Source: an uncultured Prevotellaceae bacterium (GTDB lineage: Bacteria; Bacteroidota; Bacteroidia; Bacteroidales; Muribaculaceae). Taken from it: a stretch of DNA of 14,466 nucleotides. Shown here in pieces: positions 6,189-14,466 of the stretch. The notes below the pieces were generated by a model that was not told the DNA's origin, made no database searches, and was given only the letters and a program-made list of their open reading frames with translations. The stretch lies in assembly GCA_945645715.1 (NCBI GenBank), contig CALZFJ010000015.1, positions 1 to 14,466 of the forward strand, written 5' to 3'. Numbering within the stretch: the first letter of the stretch is position 1; every line of letters begins with the position of its first letter. A program made the position numbers and the translations under genes.

Positions 6189-6920
6189 ATGACGGGCGAC
6201 CTGAAAATATTAATCGTAGATGAAGATCAGGAGTATTGCGCAAGGCTCTCCGATCGCCTGCGCCGCGAAGGATTCATTGTTTCGGTGGTCAATAGCACCA
6301 CCGAGGCAATTTCTTCGTGCGACTTGCCGTCGTTCTCACTTTTCATTCTTGAGGTGGCTATGACCAAGGTGAGCGGTTTCGACTTTGCAAAGCGCCTCAA
6401 GAACAATGCCGCCACCGAGTATGTGCCCATCATCTTCTGTTCCGGCATAGGCGATGAGCAGGCGTGTGTGATGGGGCTTAATATCGGTGCCGACGATTAT
6501 ATCGTGAAGCCTTATCGCGAAGACGAGTTTGTGGCACGTGTCCGCAGCGTGCTGCGCCGTTCCATAATGCGCCGCAAGCGCACCCACGACATATCGGAGG
6601 GAGCTTATATCCCCGACATCGTCTTCCGTGAGCTTCGCATCGACGTGAACAACAAGTTGTGCTACCTTCACGGAATGCCTATGAAGCTCACGCCCACCGA
6701 GTATGCACTGCTGCACCTCCTTGTGTCGCATCGCAACCGCATTTTCTCGCGCAGCGAGATAGTTGCCAAGGTGTGGGGCAACAGCTACAGCGTCACCCCT
6801 CGTGCCGTCGATACCACACTCGCCCGACTCCGCCACAAGCTCGGCGACTATAGCAGCTGCATTTACACCCACAAGACGTGCGGCTACGGCATCTTCGACC
6901 CCGACCGCACTCCGGCATGA
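6189..6920 (+). CDS. OmpR/PhoB-family response regulator with Glu at the phosphoacceptor site
   Basis: This 243-residue DNA-binding regulator has a receiver domain at about 5-125 and a winged-helix domain at about 138-238. The receiver shows the acidic pocket D11-E12-D13, the Ser/Thr switch S85 (PIIFCSG) and the conserved lysine K107 (GADDYIVKP). The residue after the beta-3 strand, normally Asp, is Glu55 (SLFILEVAMTKVSG, codon GAG at 6351). Asp-to-Glu changes at this site often mimic phosphorylation, so the protein may be constitutively active or controlled without a kinase. The DNA-binding domain is canonical, with LTPTEYALL from 167 and the recognition helix RAVDTTLARLRHKLG from 205. The final hairpin reads CGYGIF where GVGYRF is usual. 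No histidine kinase lies next to it. The gene ends at a bidirectional terminator; its targets are not visible. Confidence 0.9.
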   Translation: MTGDLKILIVDEDQEYCARLSDRLRREGFIVSVVNSTTEAISSCDLPSFSLFILEVAMTKVSGFDFAKRLKNNAATEYVPIIFCSGIGDEQACVMGLNIGADDYIVKPYREDEFVARVRSVLRRSIMRRKRTHDISEGAYIPDIVFRELRIDVNNKLCYLHGMPMKLTPTEYALLHLLVSHRNRIFSRSEIVAKVWGNSYSVTPRAVDTTLARLRHKLGDYSSCIYTHKTCGYGIFDPDRTPA

Positions 6921-6940
6921 TTCTCCCACGCTACAACACA

Positions 6941-6983
6941 AAAAGAGACCGGGTCGCACACATGCGCGTGCCCGGTCTCTTTT
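6941..6983. terminator. Bidirectional Rho-independent terminator
   Basis: AAAAGAGACCGGG at 6941-6953 is a perfect inverted repeat of CCCGGTCTCTTTT at 6971-6983, giving a 13-bp stem with a 17-nt loop. A-runs on the left arm and T-runs on the right give a U-tract in both directions. It lies between the convergent response-regulator gene (ends 6920, +) and the GH89 gene (ends 7005, -) and can serve both. Confidence 0.92.
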
Positions 6984-7004
6984 ATGTGTCATGGGGTGGT
7001 GCAG

Positions 7005-10000
7005 CTATTCGGCAGTGGGGTGCAGGGAATTTTCCTGCCTTGTCGATACGAAACGGCAGAAGTCGAGATATAGTTTCCTGTCGTTGGCATCAGTTGATTC
7101 AAACATGCTGTTCAGGGCATGGCTGCCGATGTAGTAGGCAATGTCCTTGGCAAACCAAGTGCCGTATTCGCGGAATTTCGCCATATATAGCTTCAGGCGG
7201 TCGTCGCGGCAGTCGCTCGACGATTTCAACACACGTTCATCAAATTCTATCTCCATGCCCATACCGAGGCTTGATGCGATGCGGCAAGCGGCATCGAGAC
7301 GTCCATCAATAGGCTCGGGGCTGAAAAAGTAGTTGGGCTGAAGGAAAGCCTTGGTGAATCGCAGCTCCTTCCAGTTTTCAGTGCCTTGTGCACCGAAGAA
7401 AGGAATCCAGTGGAAAGAATAGTGCCTGCTCTTCAGGTGGTCGGCAATGACGGGGATTATGGTGTGGGTGTCGGCATCGTGCTCGGCAATCCAGTAGAAG
7501 CCTTTCAGCTCCACATTGTCGTAGTTCATCTTCTCAAAGGCACTGATAGCATAGTCGATATACCACTTTACAGCCTCTATGCAGTCGGTAGCTTGTGTGA
7601 AGTCGGGTGTCTTGCCACTGTCGAGTTTACCCCAAGGCTTGCGCAGAGAGCCGTTCTCGAGCGGTTCTTCCACGATGGGTTGCGGAATGCCGATAACCAC
7701 GCCCCTCTTAGCAACAGGTGCGCCCATTCGGGCAGCAGCATTGCCTATCGCCTCGTTAAGTCCGCCAATACCGGTTGAAGGTTGGCAATATGAGTCGATG
7801 AGGTTTTTCCAGTCGTCTTTTGAGGCAGGATAGCGGTGATAGCCCTGTGCAAACTCCACATCGTTGTCGGTCAGTCCGGAATAAATCTCCAGAAACAAGT
7901 AACTGTCGAAAAGCCAGTGTTCCTTGCCATTCTCGTCGGTGTAGCTTACGTTTGGGGCACAGTCGGCGGCATTCCACTTCAGCTCACGGTGGTTACCTCC
8001 CGAGTACAGGAGAACCATATCGTGGCAGCCGCCATCGGCTGTATTGCCTGAGGCAATGATTGGCGACGATTGAAGCACTTCTCCCTCATATTTTGCGCAG
8101 AGTCGCTTAGCCACAGTGAAGGCATCGCCGCGGGGAGTGTAGTGCAGGCGGTTTTCGACATTCGGGAAGGCGGTTTCAAACTCGTAGCACCACTCGGTGA
8201 ACTTCTGCTCGTCGAAATCCACGCCGTTCACTGCGGCAGTGGTAACTTCGTCGATGAAACGGGCCCATCGCACGAGGTAGTATTCGCGAGTCAGCGTTGA
8301 AAGCGAGCGATTGGCATAGTCGGTGACAGCCGGAGTGTCCGACCACTTGGTGATAAGCAGACGGGCATCTTTCTCATAGTAGTCTTTCAGCTCAGGGCTG
8401 TCGCCCATGTCGCGGGCCAGCTTAATCCAGCGGTCGAGCGTGAAGCTCTCCTCACATGCAAGCAGGTCGTCGAGGTCGTTAAGCAGTTCAATCATCTTCT
8501 TGCCATAGGCGTTGAGGTGATATATGTCGCGATGCTCGTAGGCAAGGGCAAACGAATCGCGCAGCGTGGTGAAATGGTTTCCGAGCACTTGGCGTCCGAG
8601 GTTCACAATGTCGAAAGTGTAGTCGTTGCGCCCCTTGATATTCTCAGAGAGCATTTCACGCCATATTTTCAGCAGGTCTTTGTTGGAGTAGTCGATAGTA
8701 TTGACTGTGGTGCAGAATCCGTAGCCCTTGAGGCACGGACGCGCATTCGTCAAAGTGGCTTGCGAGCCTGTTGAGGGGTGAACGTAGATGTCATCCACGA
8801 GCCTGCGCCAAGCATCGGCGATGAGAGCCGATTTAGAGCCTGCGCGTGAATATGCGTGATTCTCAATCCAGCTATCGACAGTGAAGCCGAGGTTCCATGC
8901 CTTGCTGAGTACAAATTCATACATAAATTCGTTGCAGTCGAGACCCTCGGGCGTACAGCCCAGTCCTTTGAGGTTTTCTCCGGCTTCGCGGCAGACGCTG
9001 TCGATGCGGCAGTTCACTTGGCGCGGATTGCCGGCGAGCATGGTGTTGCCTCCGAAATTGCCAAGGTAGCTCCAGATGAAATCCTGTCCGTGGAACTTGT
9101 CGGAGCGTCGCCATATCTCCACGTTGTCGCTGAAGTAGTCGAGCATCACCAGTCGTCCCTTGGGCACACCCGAGAGGAATGCCTCAATACGGTCGGGGAG
9201 CCACAGATCCTTGTCGAGGTAGAACATCCAGCTCATCTGGAACCAGATGGCTTCCTTATCGACTTTAGCCATTGAAGAGTAGATGCGATTGGAGAAACGT
9301 TTCAGCTCCGAAAGCTCCCACGAAGGTGGCTGTACTTCATTAAACATATCAACGCCATAGATATGGTCGGTGCCAAACTCCTTTGCCTGCTCCTGCATGT
9401 AGAGCTTCTGCACTTTCAGGAATAATGGGTCGTCGGGGTCGAGGAAGTAGCAGTTGTTTTCATCGGCAAAGCCTAACCATTTGCTCACGTTTGTTATTCG
9501 TGCCTTAGGATAGATGCGCTTCAGTGAGGCAGGCAAGTGCCCGCTGAATGCCGGTAGCACGGGCTTCATGCCGAGTGCACGTTCACGCTCCAGGATGCGT
9601 TTCTGAAGCTCAAACTGTCCGTCGAGCCATTCCTTAGGCAGCGGGCCGTTCCAGTGGTCGATGTTGCACATGCGGTGCCAAGGCAGGAACGCCGGTCCGG
9701 TGAAATAATTCTGCATGTCGGCATCGGTGAGTCCTAACTTCCGCCATACGCGATACCAAATCGATTCCTGTCCGGTGAGGGCAAAAGGCATGTTCACTCC
9801 GTTGAGAGCCATCCAGTCGATGAAGCGCTCCCACTGCGGCCATTGCCAATAGACCATAGTGTAGCCGTAGGTGCAGTAGTTGAGGAAGAATCTCTGCTTC
9901 ACCCTGCTGCTGCCACCCACCGGCTTCTCCACTTCGGGCAGCCGTGACGGCATCACTACCTTGTCGTAGTCCCACCATGTGATGTGAGTCATGCAGTAGT

Positions 10001-10247
10001 TTGTGAGGTAGTAGTTGAGACCTACCGCCATTGAGTTTACCGAGTTGCCTCTTATGACGATTCGGCCGCTGTCGCTTGAAATAAGGAAACTGTCGGTTTC
10101 CCATGGTTCGGTAATAAAGTCGAAGTGCCTTGCATGCTCAGGAATAATGCGCTCGGCCAGCCCCTTTATAATGGCGATGTCGTTGTTGCCGGCCCAGACA
10201 CTGCAGCACGTAAGCAGCATCGTGATGATTGATGTGATTTTTTTCAT
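7005..10247 (-). CDS. Secreted GH89 alpha-N-acetylglucosaminidase fused to a DUF4855-like domain
   Basis: This 1080-residue protein has an N-terminal signal peptide (about 1-20, cleavage near VWA-G). Residues about 21-720 form a complete GH89 (NAGLU-type) enzyme that releases terminal alpha-linked GlcNAc. It has the aromatic/acidic motif TWWDYDKV, the barrel start RFFLNYCTYGYTMVYWQWPQWERFIDW, and the two expected catalytic glutamates E304 (FNEVQPP) and E434 (TPEGLDCNE). These are 130 residues apart, as in human NAGLU (E316 and E446). Most GH89 proteins end near here. This one continues with about 340 residues (738-1065) resembling DUF4855: HDMVLLYSGG, LFDSYLFLE, GFYWIAEH (E922), FHWIPFFGAQG (W947), LQPNYFF (Q970) and MGMEIEFDE (E999, E1001). 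It lies downstream of susD in a polysaccharide utilisation locus and probably acts in the periplasm. Substrate may be heparan sulfate ends or alpha-GlcNAc-capped mucin glycans. The GH89 call is firm; the DUF4855 assignment is from remembered motifs. Confidence 0.93.
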   Translation of the reverse strand: MKKITSIITMLLTCCSVWAGNNDIAIIKGLAERIIPEHARHFDFITEPWETDSFLISSDSGRIVIRGNSVNSMAVGLNYYLTNYCMTHITWWDYDKVVMPSRLPEVEKPVGGSSRVKQRFFLNYCTYGYTMVYWQWPQWERFIDWMALNGVNMPFALTGQESIWYRVWRKLGLTDADMQNYFTGPAFLPWHRMCNIDHWNGPLPKEWLDGQFELQKRILERERALGMKPVLPAFSGHLPASLKRIYPKARITNVSKWLGFADENNCYFLDPDDPLFLKVQKLYMQEQAKEFGTDHIYGVDMFNEVQPPSWELSELKRFSNRIYSSMAKVDKEAIWFQMSWMFYLDKDLWLPDRIEAFLSGVPKGRLVMLDYFSDNVEIWRRSDKFHGQDFIWSYLGNFGGNTMLAGNPRQVNCRIDSVCREAGENLKGLGCTPEGLDCNEFMYEFVLSKAWNLGFTVDSWIENHAYSRAGSKSALIADAWRRLVDDIYVHPSTGSQATLTNARPCLKGYGFCTTVNTIDYSNKDLLKIWREMLSENIKGRNDYTFDIVNLGRQVLGNHFTTLRDSFALAYEHRDIYHLNAYGKKMIELLNDLDDLLACEESFTLDRWIKLARDMGDSPELKDYYEKDARLLITKWSDTPAVTDYANRSLSTLTREYYLVRWARFIDEVTTAAVNGVDFDEQKFTEWCYEFETAFPNVENRLHYTPRGDAFTVAKRLCAKYEGEVLQSSPIIASGNTADGGCHDMVLLYSGGNHRELKWNAADCAPNVSYTDENGKEHWLFDSYLFLEIYSGLTDNDVEFAQGYHRYPASKDDWKNLIDSYCQPSTGIGGLNEAIGNAAARMGAPVAKRGVVIGIPQPIVEEPLENGSLRKPWGKLDSGKTPDFTQATDCIEAVKWYIDYAISAFEKMNYDNVELKGFYWIAEHDADTHTIIPVIADHLKSRHYSFHWIPFFGAQGTENWKELRFTKAFLQPNYFFSPEPIDGRLDAACRIASSLGMGMEIEFDERVLKSSSDCRDDRLKLYMAKFREYGTWFAKDIAYYIGSHALNSMFESTDANDRKLYLDFCRFVSTRQENSLHPTAE

Positions 10248-10280
10248 TAGATGGAAATTGTGATTGGTTTGTCGGGTTAC

Positions 10281-10341
10281 GAAAAGAATAAGCGTCCATT
10301 ACCGCTTCTGCCTGATATACAGTAGTGGCAAGGACGCTTAT
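10281..10341 (-). terminator. Long hairpin with U-rich tail between susD and the GH89 gene
   Basis: ATAAGCGTCC (10288-10297) and GGACGCTTAT (10332-10341) are perfect 10-bp inverted repeats. Inside them CCGCTTCTG (10301-10309) and a CAGTAGTGG segment pair at eight of nine positions, extending the stem. In the minus direction TCTTTTC follows, making this a terminator or attenuator after susD. No -7/-33 pair is seen between it and the GH89 start, so GH89 expression probably depends on read-through or on mRNA processing at the hairpin. Confidence 0.65.
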
Positions 10342-10382
10342 CCATTATTCACAAATTGTTCTGGAGTTAACTCATGATTGCA

Positions 10383-11960
10383 TTAGTTGTAGCGGTTTGT
10401 ATCCCACCATACTCTTACGTTCATGCCATCGCCTTTGCCTTGGTTGAGAGAGCCGTCGGTGGCATTGCTGTTTTCGCGAAGCTCATCGTCGGTGTAGCGA
10501 AGCTTCTTGATGAATGTTCCCTGTGGGAGCGAAGGCTCCAGGCTCTGAGCCACAGGCATGAGAGCCGGATAGCCGGTGCGGCGGAACTCAGTCCAAGCCT
10601 CTTCGCCGTCGGGATAGAGGGCGATCCACTTTTGGGTGATAATCTGCTTCATGTGTCCTTCCTCGCTGCTCTCGGCATCCCAAGCCACACTTCCGGTGGT
10701 CATATAGGTGTCGTCGTCGGCAGTGGTGTAGTAAGAAGCATCAAGACCGGCACGCTCATAGTCAAACGAAGCTTTGATACCTGCGATGTAGTTGCTCTTG
10801 GCATCACCTGCTCCGGCCCAACCGCGGAGTGCGGCTTCAGCCTTGAGGAAGCAAACCTCAGAGTATTCCATCACCTTCTGGCGCTTTCCAATCAAGAAGT
10901 TGCTTGGCTTGGTGTCGGCAAGGTTCCATGCCGGGCAGTTCTGGTAGCCCCAAATATAGGAGCGGTCGGGATAACCCGAAAGAGCATCGGCAGATAGACC
11001 GTTAGGTACGCCGGCATACACAGGATTGGCGGCTGTAGAAGTATCGGTGTGTCCGAACCATAGCGAGGTGCGCGGGTCGAGCACGGTGCTGCTGTTTTTG
11101 AGGATATTCTCCATGGTCTTGCTCATGCAGAACTCACCCCAGCCCGAAATCTGGAACAATGGCCAGCCATTGGCACCCTTGCCCGAGATATATACTCCGG
11201 CATTGTCGTCGTTGCTTGTCATCAGACCGCCCGGAGCAGAGAGAGCAGCTTCAGCCTCTTTTTTAGCTTTTGCCGGGTCTTTGTAGGCAAGACGCATTGC
11301 ATAGCGCAGGCGCAGCGAGTTACCAAACTTAATCCACTTCGATAGGTCGCCATTGAAGATAAGGTCTTGATTATTCAGGAAAGGCACTTGAGTGATGTCG
11401 TCCTTCTTGGCATTGAGCAATTCCACAGCTTCGGTGAGTTCTTTGAACACATCGTTGTAGATGCTCTCCTGGCTGTCGTATTTAGCATCGGCATTACCGA
11501 TACCGGCCTCGGTGTAAGGAATATCGCCGAAGAGGTCGGTTGTCTGAGCCGTGCAGCGTGCAGTGAATATGCGAATGCACTGGTAGATGTTGCTGTACGA
11601 AGGATCTTCATCAGCCACTGTTTTTGCCGACTTAGCCTGTGTGAGCACAGTCACGTAGTAGGAGTTCCAGTAGCCGTCGGTGACCCATGCGCTGTTGTAA
11701 GTGTAGGAGTCGCTGTTGAAGTAAGAAGCCGAGTTGGCAAAATATTGTGCATAGAGGTTGCAGTGCAAGTTGGGACCAACCTGAAATTCCCAAGATGCAA
11801 TGTGAGCGCCATACTCCTGAATATAAGGCATCATATAGCTGGGGTTTGGCGAAGTAATGGCATTGGGGTTTTGGTTCATTTCATCAAAATCGCCTGTACA
11901 TGCAGTCATCAATGCCAATGCGCTTAATGCACTTATTGATTTCTTTATATTTAGTTTCAT
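10383..11960 (-). CDS. SusD/RagB-family nutrient-binding outer membrane lipoprotein
   Basis: This 525-residue surface lipoprotein is the lid that works with the SusC-like channel encoded just upstream. Residues 1-20 are a lipoprotein signal peptide ending in LMTA with acylated Cys21 (CTGDFDEMNQNPN). Acidic residues follow the cysteine, as in lipoproteins exported to the Bacteroidetes cell surface. The start of the mature protein (NQNPNAITSPNPSYMMPYI) and the helical TPR-type body (SIYNDVFKELTEAVELLNAK, KWIKFGNSLRLRYAMRLAY) are typical of the SusD-like group annotated as nutrient-binding. The late motif WIALYPDGEEAWTEFRRTGYP is a family hallmark. The gene starts only 20 bp after the susC-like stop, so the two are co-transcribed. 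Ligand specificity cannot be read from the sequence; the nearby GH89 enzyme suggests an alpha-GlcNAc-containing glycan. Confidence 0.95.
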   Translation of the reverse strand: MKLNIKKSISALSALALMTACTGDFDEMNQNPNAITSPNPSYMMPYIQEYGAHIASWEFQVGPNLHCNLYAQYFANSASYFNSDSYTYNSAWVTDGYWNSYYVTVLTQAKSAKTVADEDPSYSNIYQCIRIFTARCTAQTTDLFGDIPYTEAGIGNADAKYDSQESIYNDVFKELTEAVELLNAKKDDITQVPFLNNQDLIFNGDLSKWIKFGNSLRLRYAMRLAYKDPAKAKKEAEAALSAPGGLMTSNDDNAGVYISGKGANGWPLFQISGWGEFCMSKTMENILKNSSTVLDPRTSLWFGHTDTSTAANPVYAGVPNGLSADALSGYPDRSYIWGYQNCPAWNLADTKPSNFLIGKRQKVMEYSEVCFLKAEAALRGWAGAGDAKSNYIAGIKASFDYERAGLDASYYTTADDDTYMTTGSVAWDAESSEEGHMKQIITQKWIALYPDGEEAWTEFRRTGYPALMPVAQSLEPSLPQGTFIKKLRYTDDELRENSNATDGSLNQGKGDGMNVRVWWDTNRYN

Positions 11961-11980
11961 AGCTGTATATTCTGTGGGGG

Positions 11981-14466
11981 TTAGAATTTAACGTTTAGTG
12001 AGAATCCTATGCTGCGTGTAGGAGGCAGTGAAGCAAGCTCAAATGCCTGTGCATAGTCGCTACGCGAGAATGCACCCTCTGGGTTAACCGGCGCAGCCTT
12101 GTAGATGTAGAACAAGTCGCGAGCCACGAGTGACAGTTTCACGTAAGAGATGGGTGAGTGCATGAACCACTTCTGTGGCAAGATGTAGCCAAGTGACATC
12201 TCGCGCATCTTCACGTAGGTAGAGCTATACACAAATTCCTCGGCAATTCCGTCAGGTCCGGCGATGCTGCTCCAGTAGTTTTCGGCAGTAACGCCCTTGG
12301 TGTTGGGCTTGCCATCGGCTGTTACGCCCGGAACTACGATTGTAGCGCCTTCACGACCTTCGAGTGTGCGGGCTGATGTTCCTGCCTGGCATGCATAGCT
12401 GTCGGTGAGCGAGATAAACTCTCCGCCCTCGCGCACGTCGATAAGAGCTGAGAATGTGAGGTCTTTCCAGCGAAGGGTGTTGGTGATTGATCCGGTCCAG
12501 TTTGGCATCATGTTGCCCACCACCTTGTTCGATTCACGCATTGGGAGGCCGTTGTTATCAACGATGATGTTGCCTTTGTCGTCGCGCTTGTAAGCCTTGC
12601 CCACGATGTCGCCATATTTTCCACCCTCATCTACAACTACAGAACCGATACGGAGTGTGTTGAGCGTGAAGCGTGTAGCCTCGCTGTCGAGCTTCTCGCA
12701 AGTGGTGCGGTTCAAGCCCCAGTTGATGTTCATATCCCAGTTCCAGTCCTTAGTTTGAATGATAGTACCGCCAAGCATCACCTCAAGACCGTGGCTCTTG
12801 ATAAGTCCGCCATTGATGCGCTTTGAAGAGTATCCCGATGAACCCGGGAGTGCTACGCCAAGGATTTGGTCTTTTGTCTCGGTGTTGTAGTAAGTGAAGT
12901 CGAAGTTGAGGCGGTTGTTGAAGAAGCGAGCCTCAGTACCGATTTCAAATGAAGTGGTGCTCTCGGGCTTGAGGTCGGCAAGCGCCTTGGTAGCACCGCG
13001 ATAGAGCTTGAGCACATCGGGGTTAACTTTATCGCCCGTCCACAGATAATAGTAGGTCATGAGCTTGTATGGGTCGGTGTCGTTACCCACCTTTGCCCAC
13101 GAACCGCGCACCTTCCAGTAGCTGAGCCAGTCGGGCAGTTTCACCATTTCGGTGATGATGCCGCTAAGTCCTACTGAAGGATAGAAATATGAGCGGTTGT
13201 TGGCAGGAAGAGTCGATGACCAGTCGTTACGGCCGGTGAGGTCGAGGTAGAGCATACCCTTGTAGCCTACAGAAGCCTGGGCAAACACTGATTGGATTTC
13301 CTTCTTTGAGTAACCCTCGGTTACGGTCTGGGCGCTGCCGTTAGAGAGGCTCACGAAGCCCGGAATGGCAAATTTTCCAGCTGAGCCGGCAAGGCTCTGC
13401 GACTGGATATTGTTGACCGATGTTCCAAGGTTTGCAGTCACTGAGAAGTCGTTGAATGTCTTGTCGAAGTAGAGAATGAGGTCGGCATTAAACTCCTTGT
13501 TGTTGAGACGGCTGGTAGAGTATGACGAAGCCACCGATGAAGGGTCGGGGAGAGTGTTGTAGCTCTTGAGAATGTCGTTATACCAGTCGATGCCCACGCG
13601 TCCGGTGAGTCGCAGATAGTCGGTGAAGTGTGCGGTTGCGGTCACCTGTCCGATGATACGGTTGCGAAGGGCATTGCTTCCGTTCTCATTGATCTGCATT
13701 GCGTAGGGGTTAGAGTAGTTTTCGCTCGGTCCGGTCCAGTTCACTGTGTTGTAGGCATATTGTCCCACACCACGCGGATCCTTGAGGTCGGCAAGGCGGA
13801 TTCCGCGAGCCATCTTCACGAGCTGCAAGTTTACGCCATACTCACCCTGACCCGGGCGGTTGAGCGTCTTTTCGCGCATATAGTTCACCTTCACGCCGAG
13901 GTCGATATATTTGCTCTTGAACTGTGTGTTCATGTCGAAATATTGGCGGTTCTGGCTATAGTTGGGGATTACGTCGTTGTTGCGTGAATCGGTAAAAGAG
14001 AAACGACCTGAGAGGTTCTCGCTACCTGCCGATGCGGTAACAGTGTTGGTGTAGTTCACGCCGGCACGGTAGAAGTCGCTGATGTAGTCGTTCTGCGGGA
14101 GGAGCTGATAGCTGCTATAGCGGTCGTCGCCATAGAACTTGTTGCGCCAGTGCTCCACGGTTTGTCCCTCCATCTTGGCACCCCAGCTGGTCTTGCTGTT
14201 GATGTCGAATTGACCACCCGAACCTTGTCCGTAGATATTCTGATACTCATAGGGTGAGTAAGTAGTGGTCACGTTGAGTGTACCGTTATACTCCACGCGA
14301 AGGGGCTGACCGTACTTACCCTTCTTTGTGGTGATGATGATGGCACCATTCTGTGCACGCGAGCCATAGAGAGCAGCTGCATTGGCACCCTTCAGCACCG
14401 AGATGCTCTCGATGTCCTCGGGGTTGATTTGCGATGCAGCTCCTGCATAGTCGCTACCGCCCCACT
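11981..14466 (-). CDS. SusC/RagA-family TonB-linked outer membrane transporter (N-terminus outside the window)
   Basis: This TonB-dependent channel imports oligosaccharides captured by its SusD partner. The frame is open to the right edge; the GTG at 14398 is only an internal valine codon, so about 828 residues are visible and the signal peptide, carboxypeptidase-like domain and TonB box are missing. The visible part begins within the plug domain, with SDYAGAASQINPEDIESISV then LKGANAAALYGSRAQNGAI, the conserved end of the SusC plug. The beta-barrel follows, including SVFAQASVGYKGMLYLDLTGRNDWSS and the segment YFYPSVGLSGIITE. The C-terminus (TRSIGFSLNVKF) ends in Phe as outer-membrane barrels do. 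The gene is followed after 20 bp by susD and then, after a hairpin, by the GH89 gene. Its promoter and any linked regulator lie to the right of the window. Confidence 0.96.
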   Translation of the reverse strand, partial: WGGSDYAGAASQINPEDIESISVLKGANAAALYGSRAQNGAIIITTKKGKYGQPLRVEYNGTLNVTTTYSPYEYQNIYGQGSGGQFDINSKTSWGAKMEGQTVEHWRNKFYGDDRYSSYQLLPQNDYISDFYRAGVNYTNTVTASAGSENLSGRFSFTDSRNNDVIPNYSQNRQYFDMNTQFKSKYIDLGVKVNYMREKTLNRPGQGEYGVNLQLVKMARGIRLADLKDPRGVGQYAYNTVNWTGPSENYSNPYAMQINENGSNALRNRIIGQVTATAHFTDYLRLTGRVGIDWYNDILKSYNTLPDPSSVASSYSTSRLNNKEFNADLILYFDKTFNDFSVTANLGTSVNNIQSQSLAGSAGKFAIPGFVSLSNGSAQTVTEGYSKKEIQSVFAQASVGYKGMLYLDLTGRNDWSSTLPANNRSYFYPSVGLSGIITEMVKLPDWLSYWKVRGSWAKVGNDTDPYKLMTYYYLWTGDKVNPDVLKLYRGATKALADLKPESTTSFEIGTEARFFNNRLNFDFTYYNTETKDQILGVALPGSSGYSSKRINGGLIKSHGLEVMLGGTIIQTKDWNWDMNINWGLNRTTCEKLDSEATRFTLNTLRIGSVVVDEGGKYGDIVGKAYKRDDKGNIIVDNNGLPMRESNKVVGNMMPNWTGSITNTLRWKDLTFSALIDVREGGEFISLTDSYACQAGTSARTLEGREGATIVVPGVTADGKPNTKGVTAENYWSSIAGPDGIAEEFVYSSTYVKMREMSLGYILPQKWFMHSPISYVKLSLVARDLFYIYKAAPVNPEGAFSRSDYAQAFELASLPPTRSIGFSLNVKF

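Noticed and set aside
8856..9275. Plus-strand frame of 139 codons inside the GH89 gene
   Set aside because: It is a shadow of the GH89 coding sequence, with no recognisable motif, initiation signal or operon context.
14396..14398. GTG as the start of the SusC-like protein
   Set aside because: The frame stays open to the window edge with conserved plug-domain sequence upstream, so this is an internal Val codon of a truncated gene.

Overview
The window comes from a Bacteroidales genome. The evidence is a SusC/SusD outer-membrane pair, a BamA followed by two tandem OmpH/Skp genes, promoter elements of the Bacteroidetes TAnnTTTG type, and the absence of Shine-Dalgarno sequences. A gut family such as Muribaculaceae is a guess from style, not a demonstrated assignment.

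Left part (1-5930, + strand) is housekeeping. It starts inside bamA (outer-membrane protein insertase, 5' end missing). Two secreted OmpH/Skp-like periplasmic chaperones follow, and the second appears to have its own promoter inside the end of the first. A strong hairpin terminator closes this envelope-biogenesis block. Next come ruvX/yqgF (16S rRNA processing or Holliday-junction nuclease family), whose -7 promoter element lies only four bases before its ATG, then def (peptide deformylase) and ettA (ABC-F translational throttle). The def gene sits between two patches of one GGTAAGAG-type repeat. The upstream patch contains a perfect 39-bp tandem duplication, and the downstream patch supplies the last codons and stop of def.

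Middle part (5931-6983) has a 258-bp structured intergenic region with several inverted repeats and a possible minus-strand promoter. It is followed by an orphan OmpR/PhoB-type response regulator in which the phosphoacceptor aspartate is replaced by glutamate (E55). A perfect 13-bp bidirectional terminator separates it from the convergent right-hand block.

Right part (7005-14466, - strand) is a small polysaccharide utilisation locus read right to left: SusC-like TonB-dependent transporter (N-terminus outside the window), SusD-like lipoprotein, a long hairpin with a U-rich tail, then a secreted 1080-residue enzyme. That enzyme fuses a GH89 alpha-N-acetylglucosaminidase to a C-terminal DUF4855-like domain. 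The likely cargo is a host glycan with terminal alpha-GlcNAc (heparan sulfate fragments or alpha-1,4-GlcNAc-capped mucin O-glycans); this is inferred from the GH89 family alone. The most noteworthy items are the GH89-DUF4855 fusion, the D-to-E response regulator, the repeat patches around def, and the apparently leaderless ruvX mRNA.
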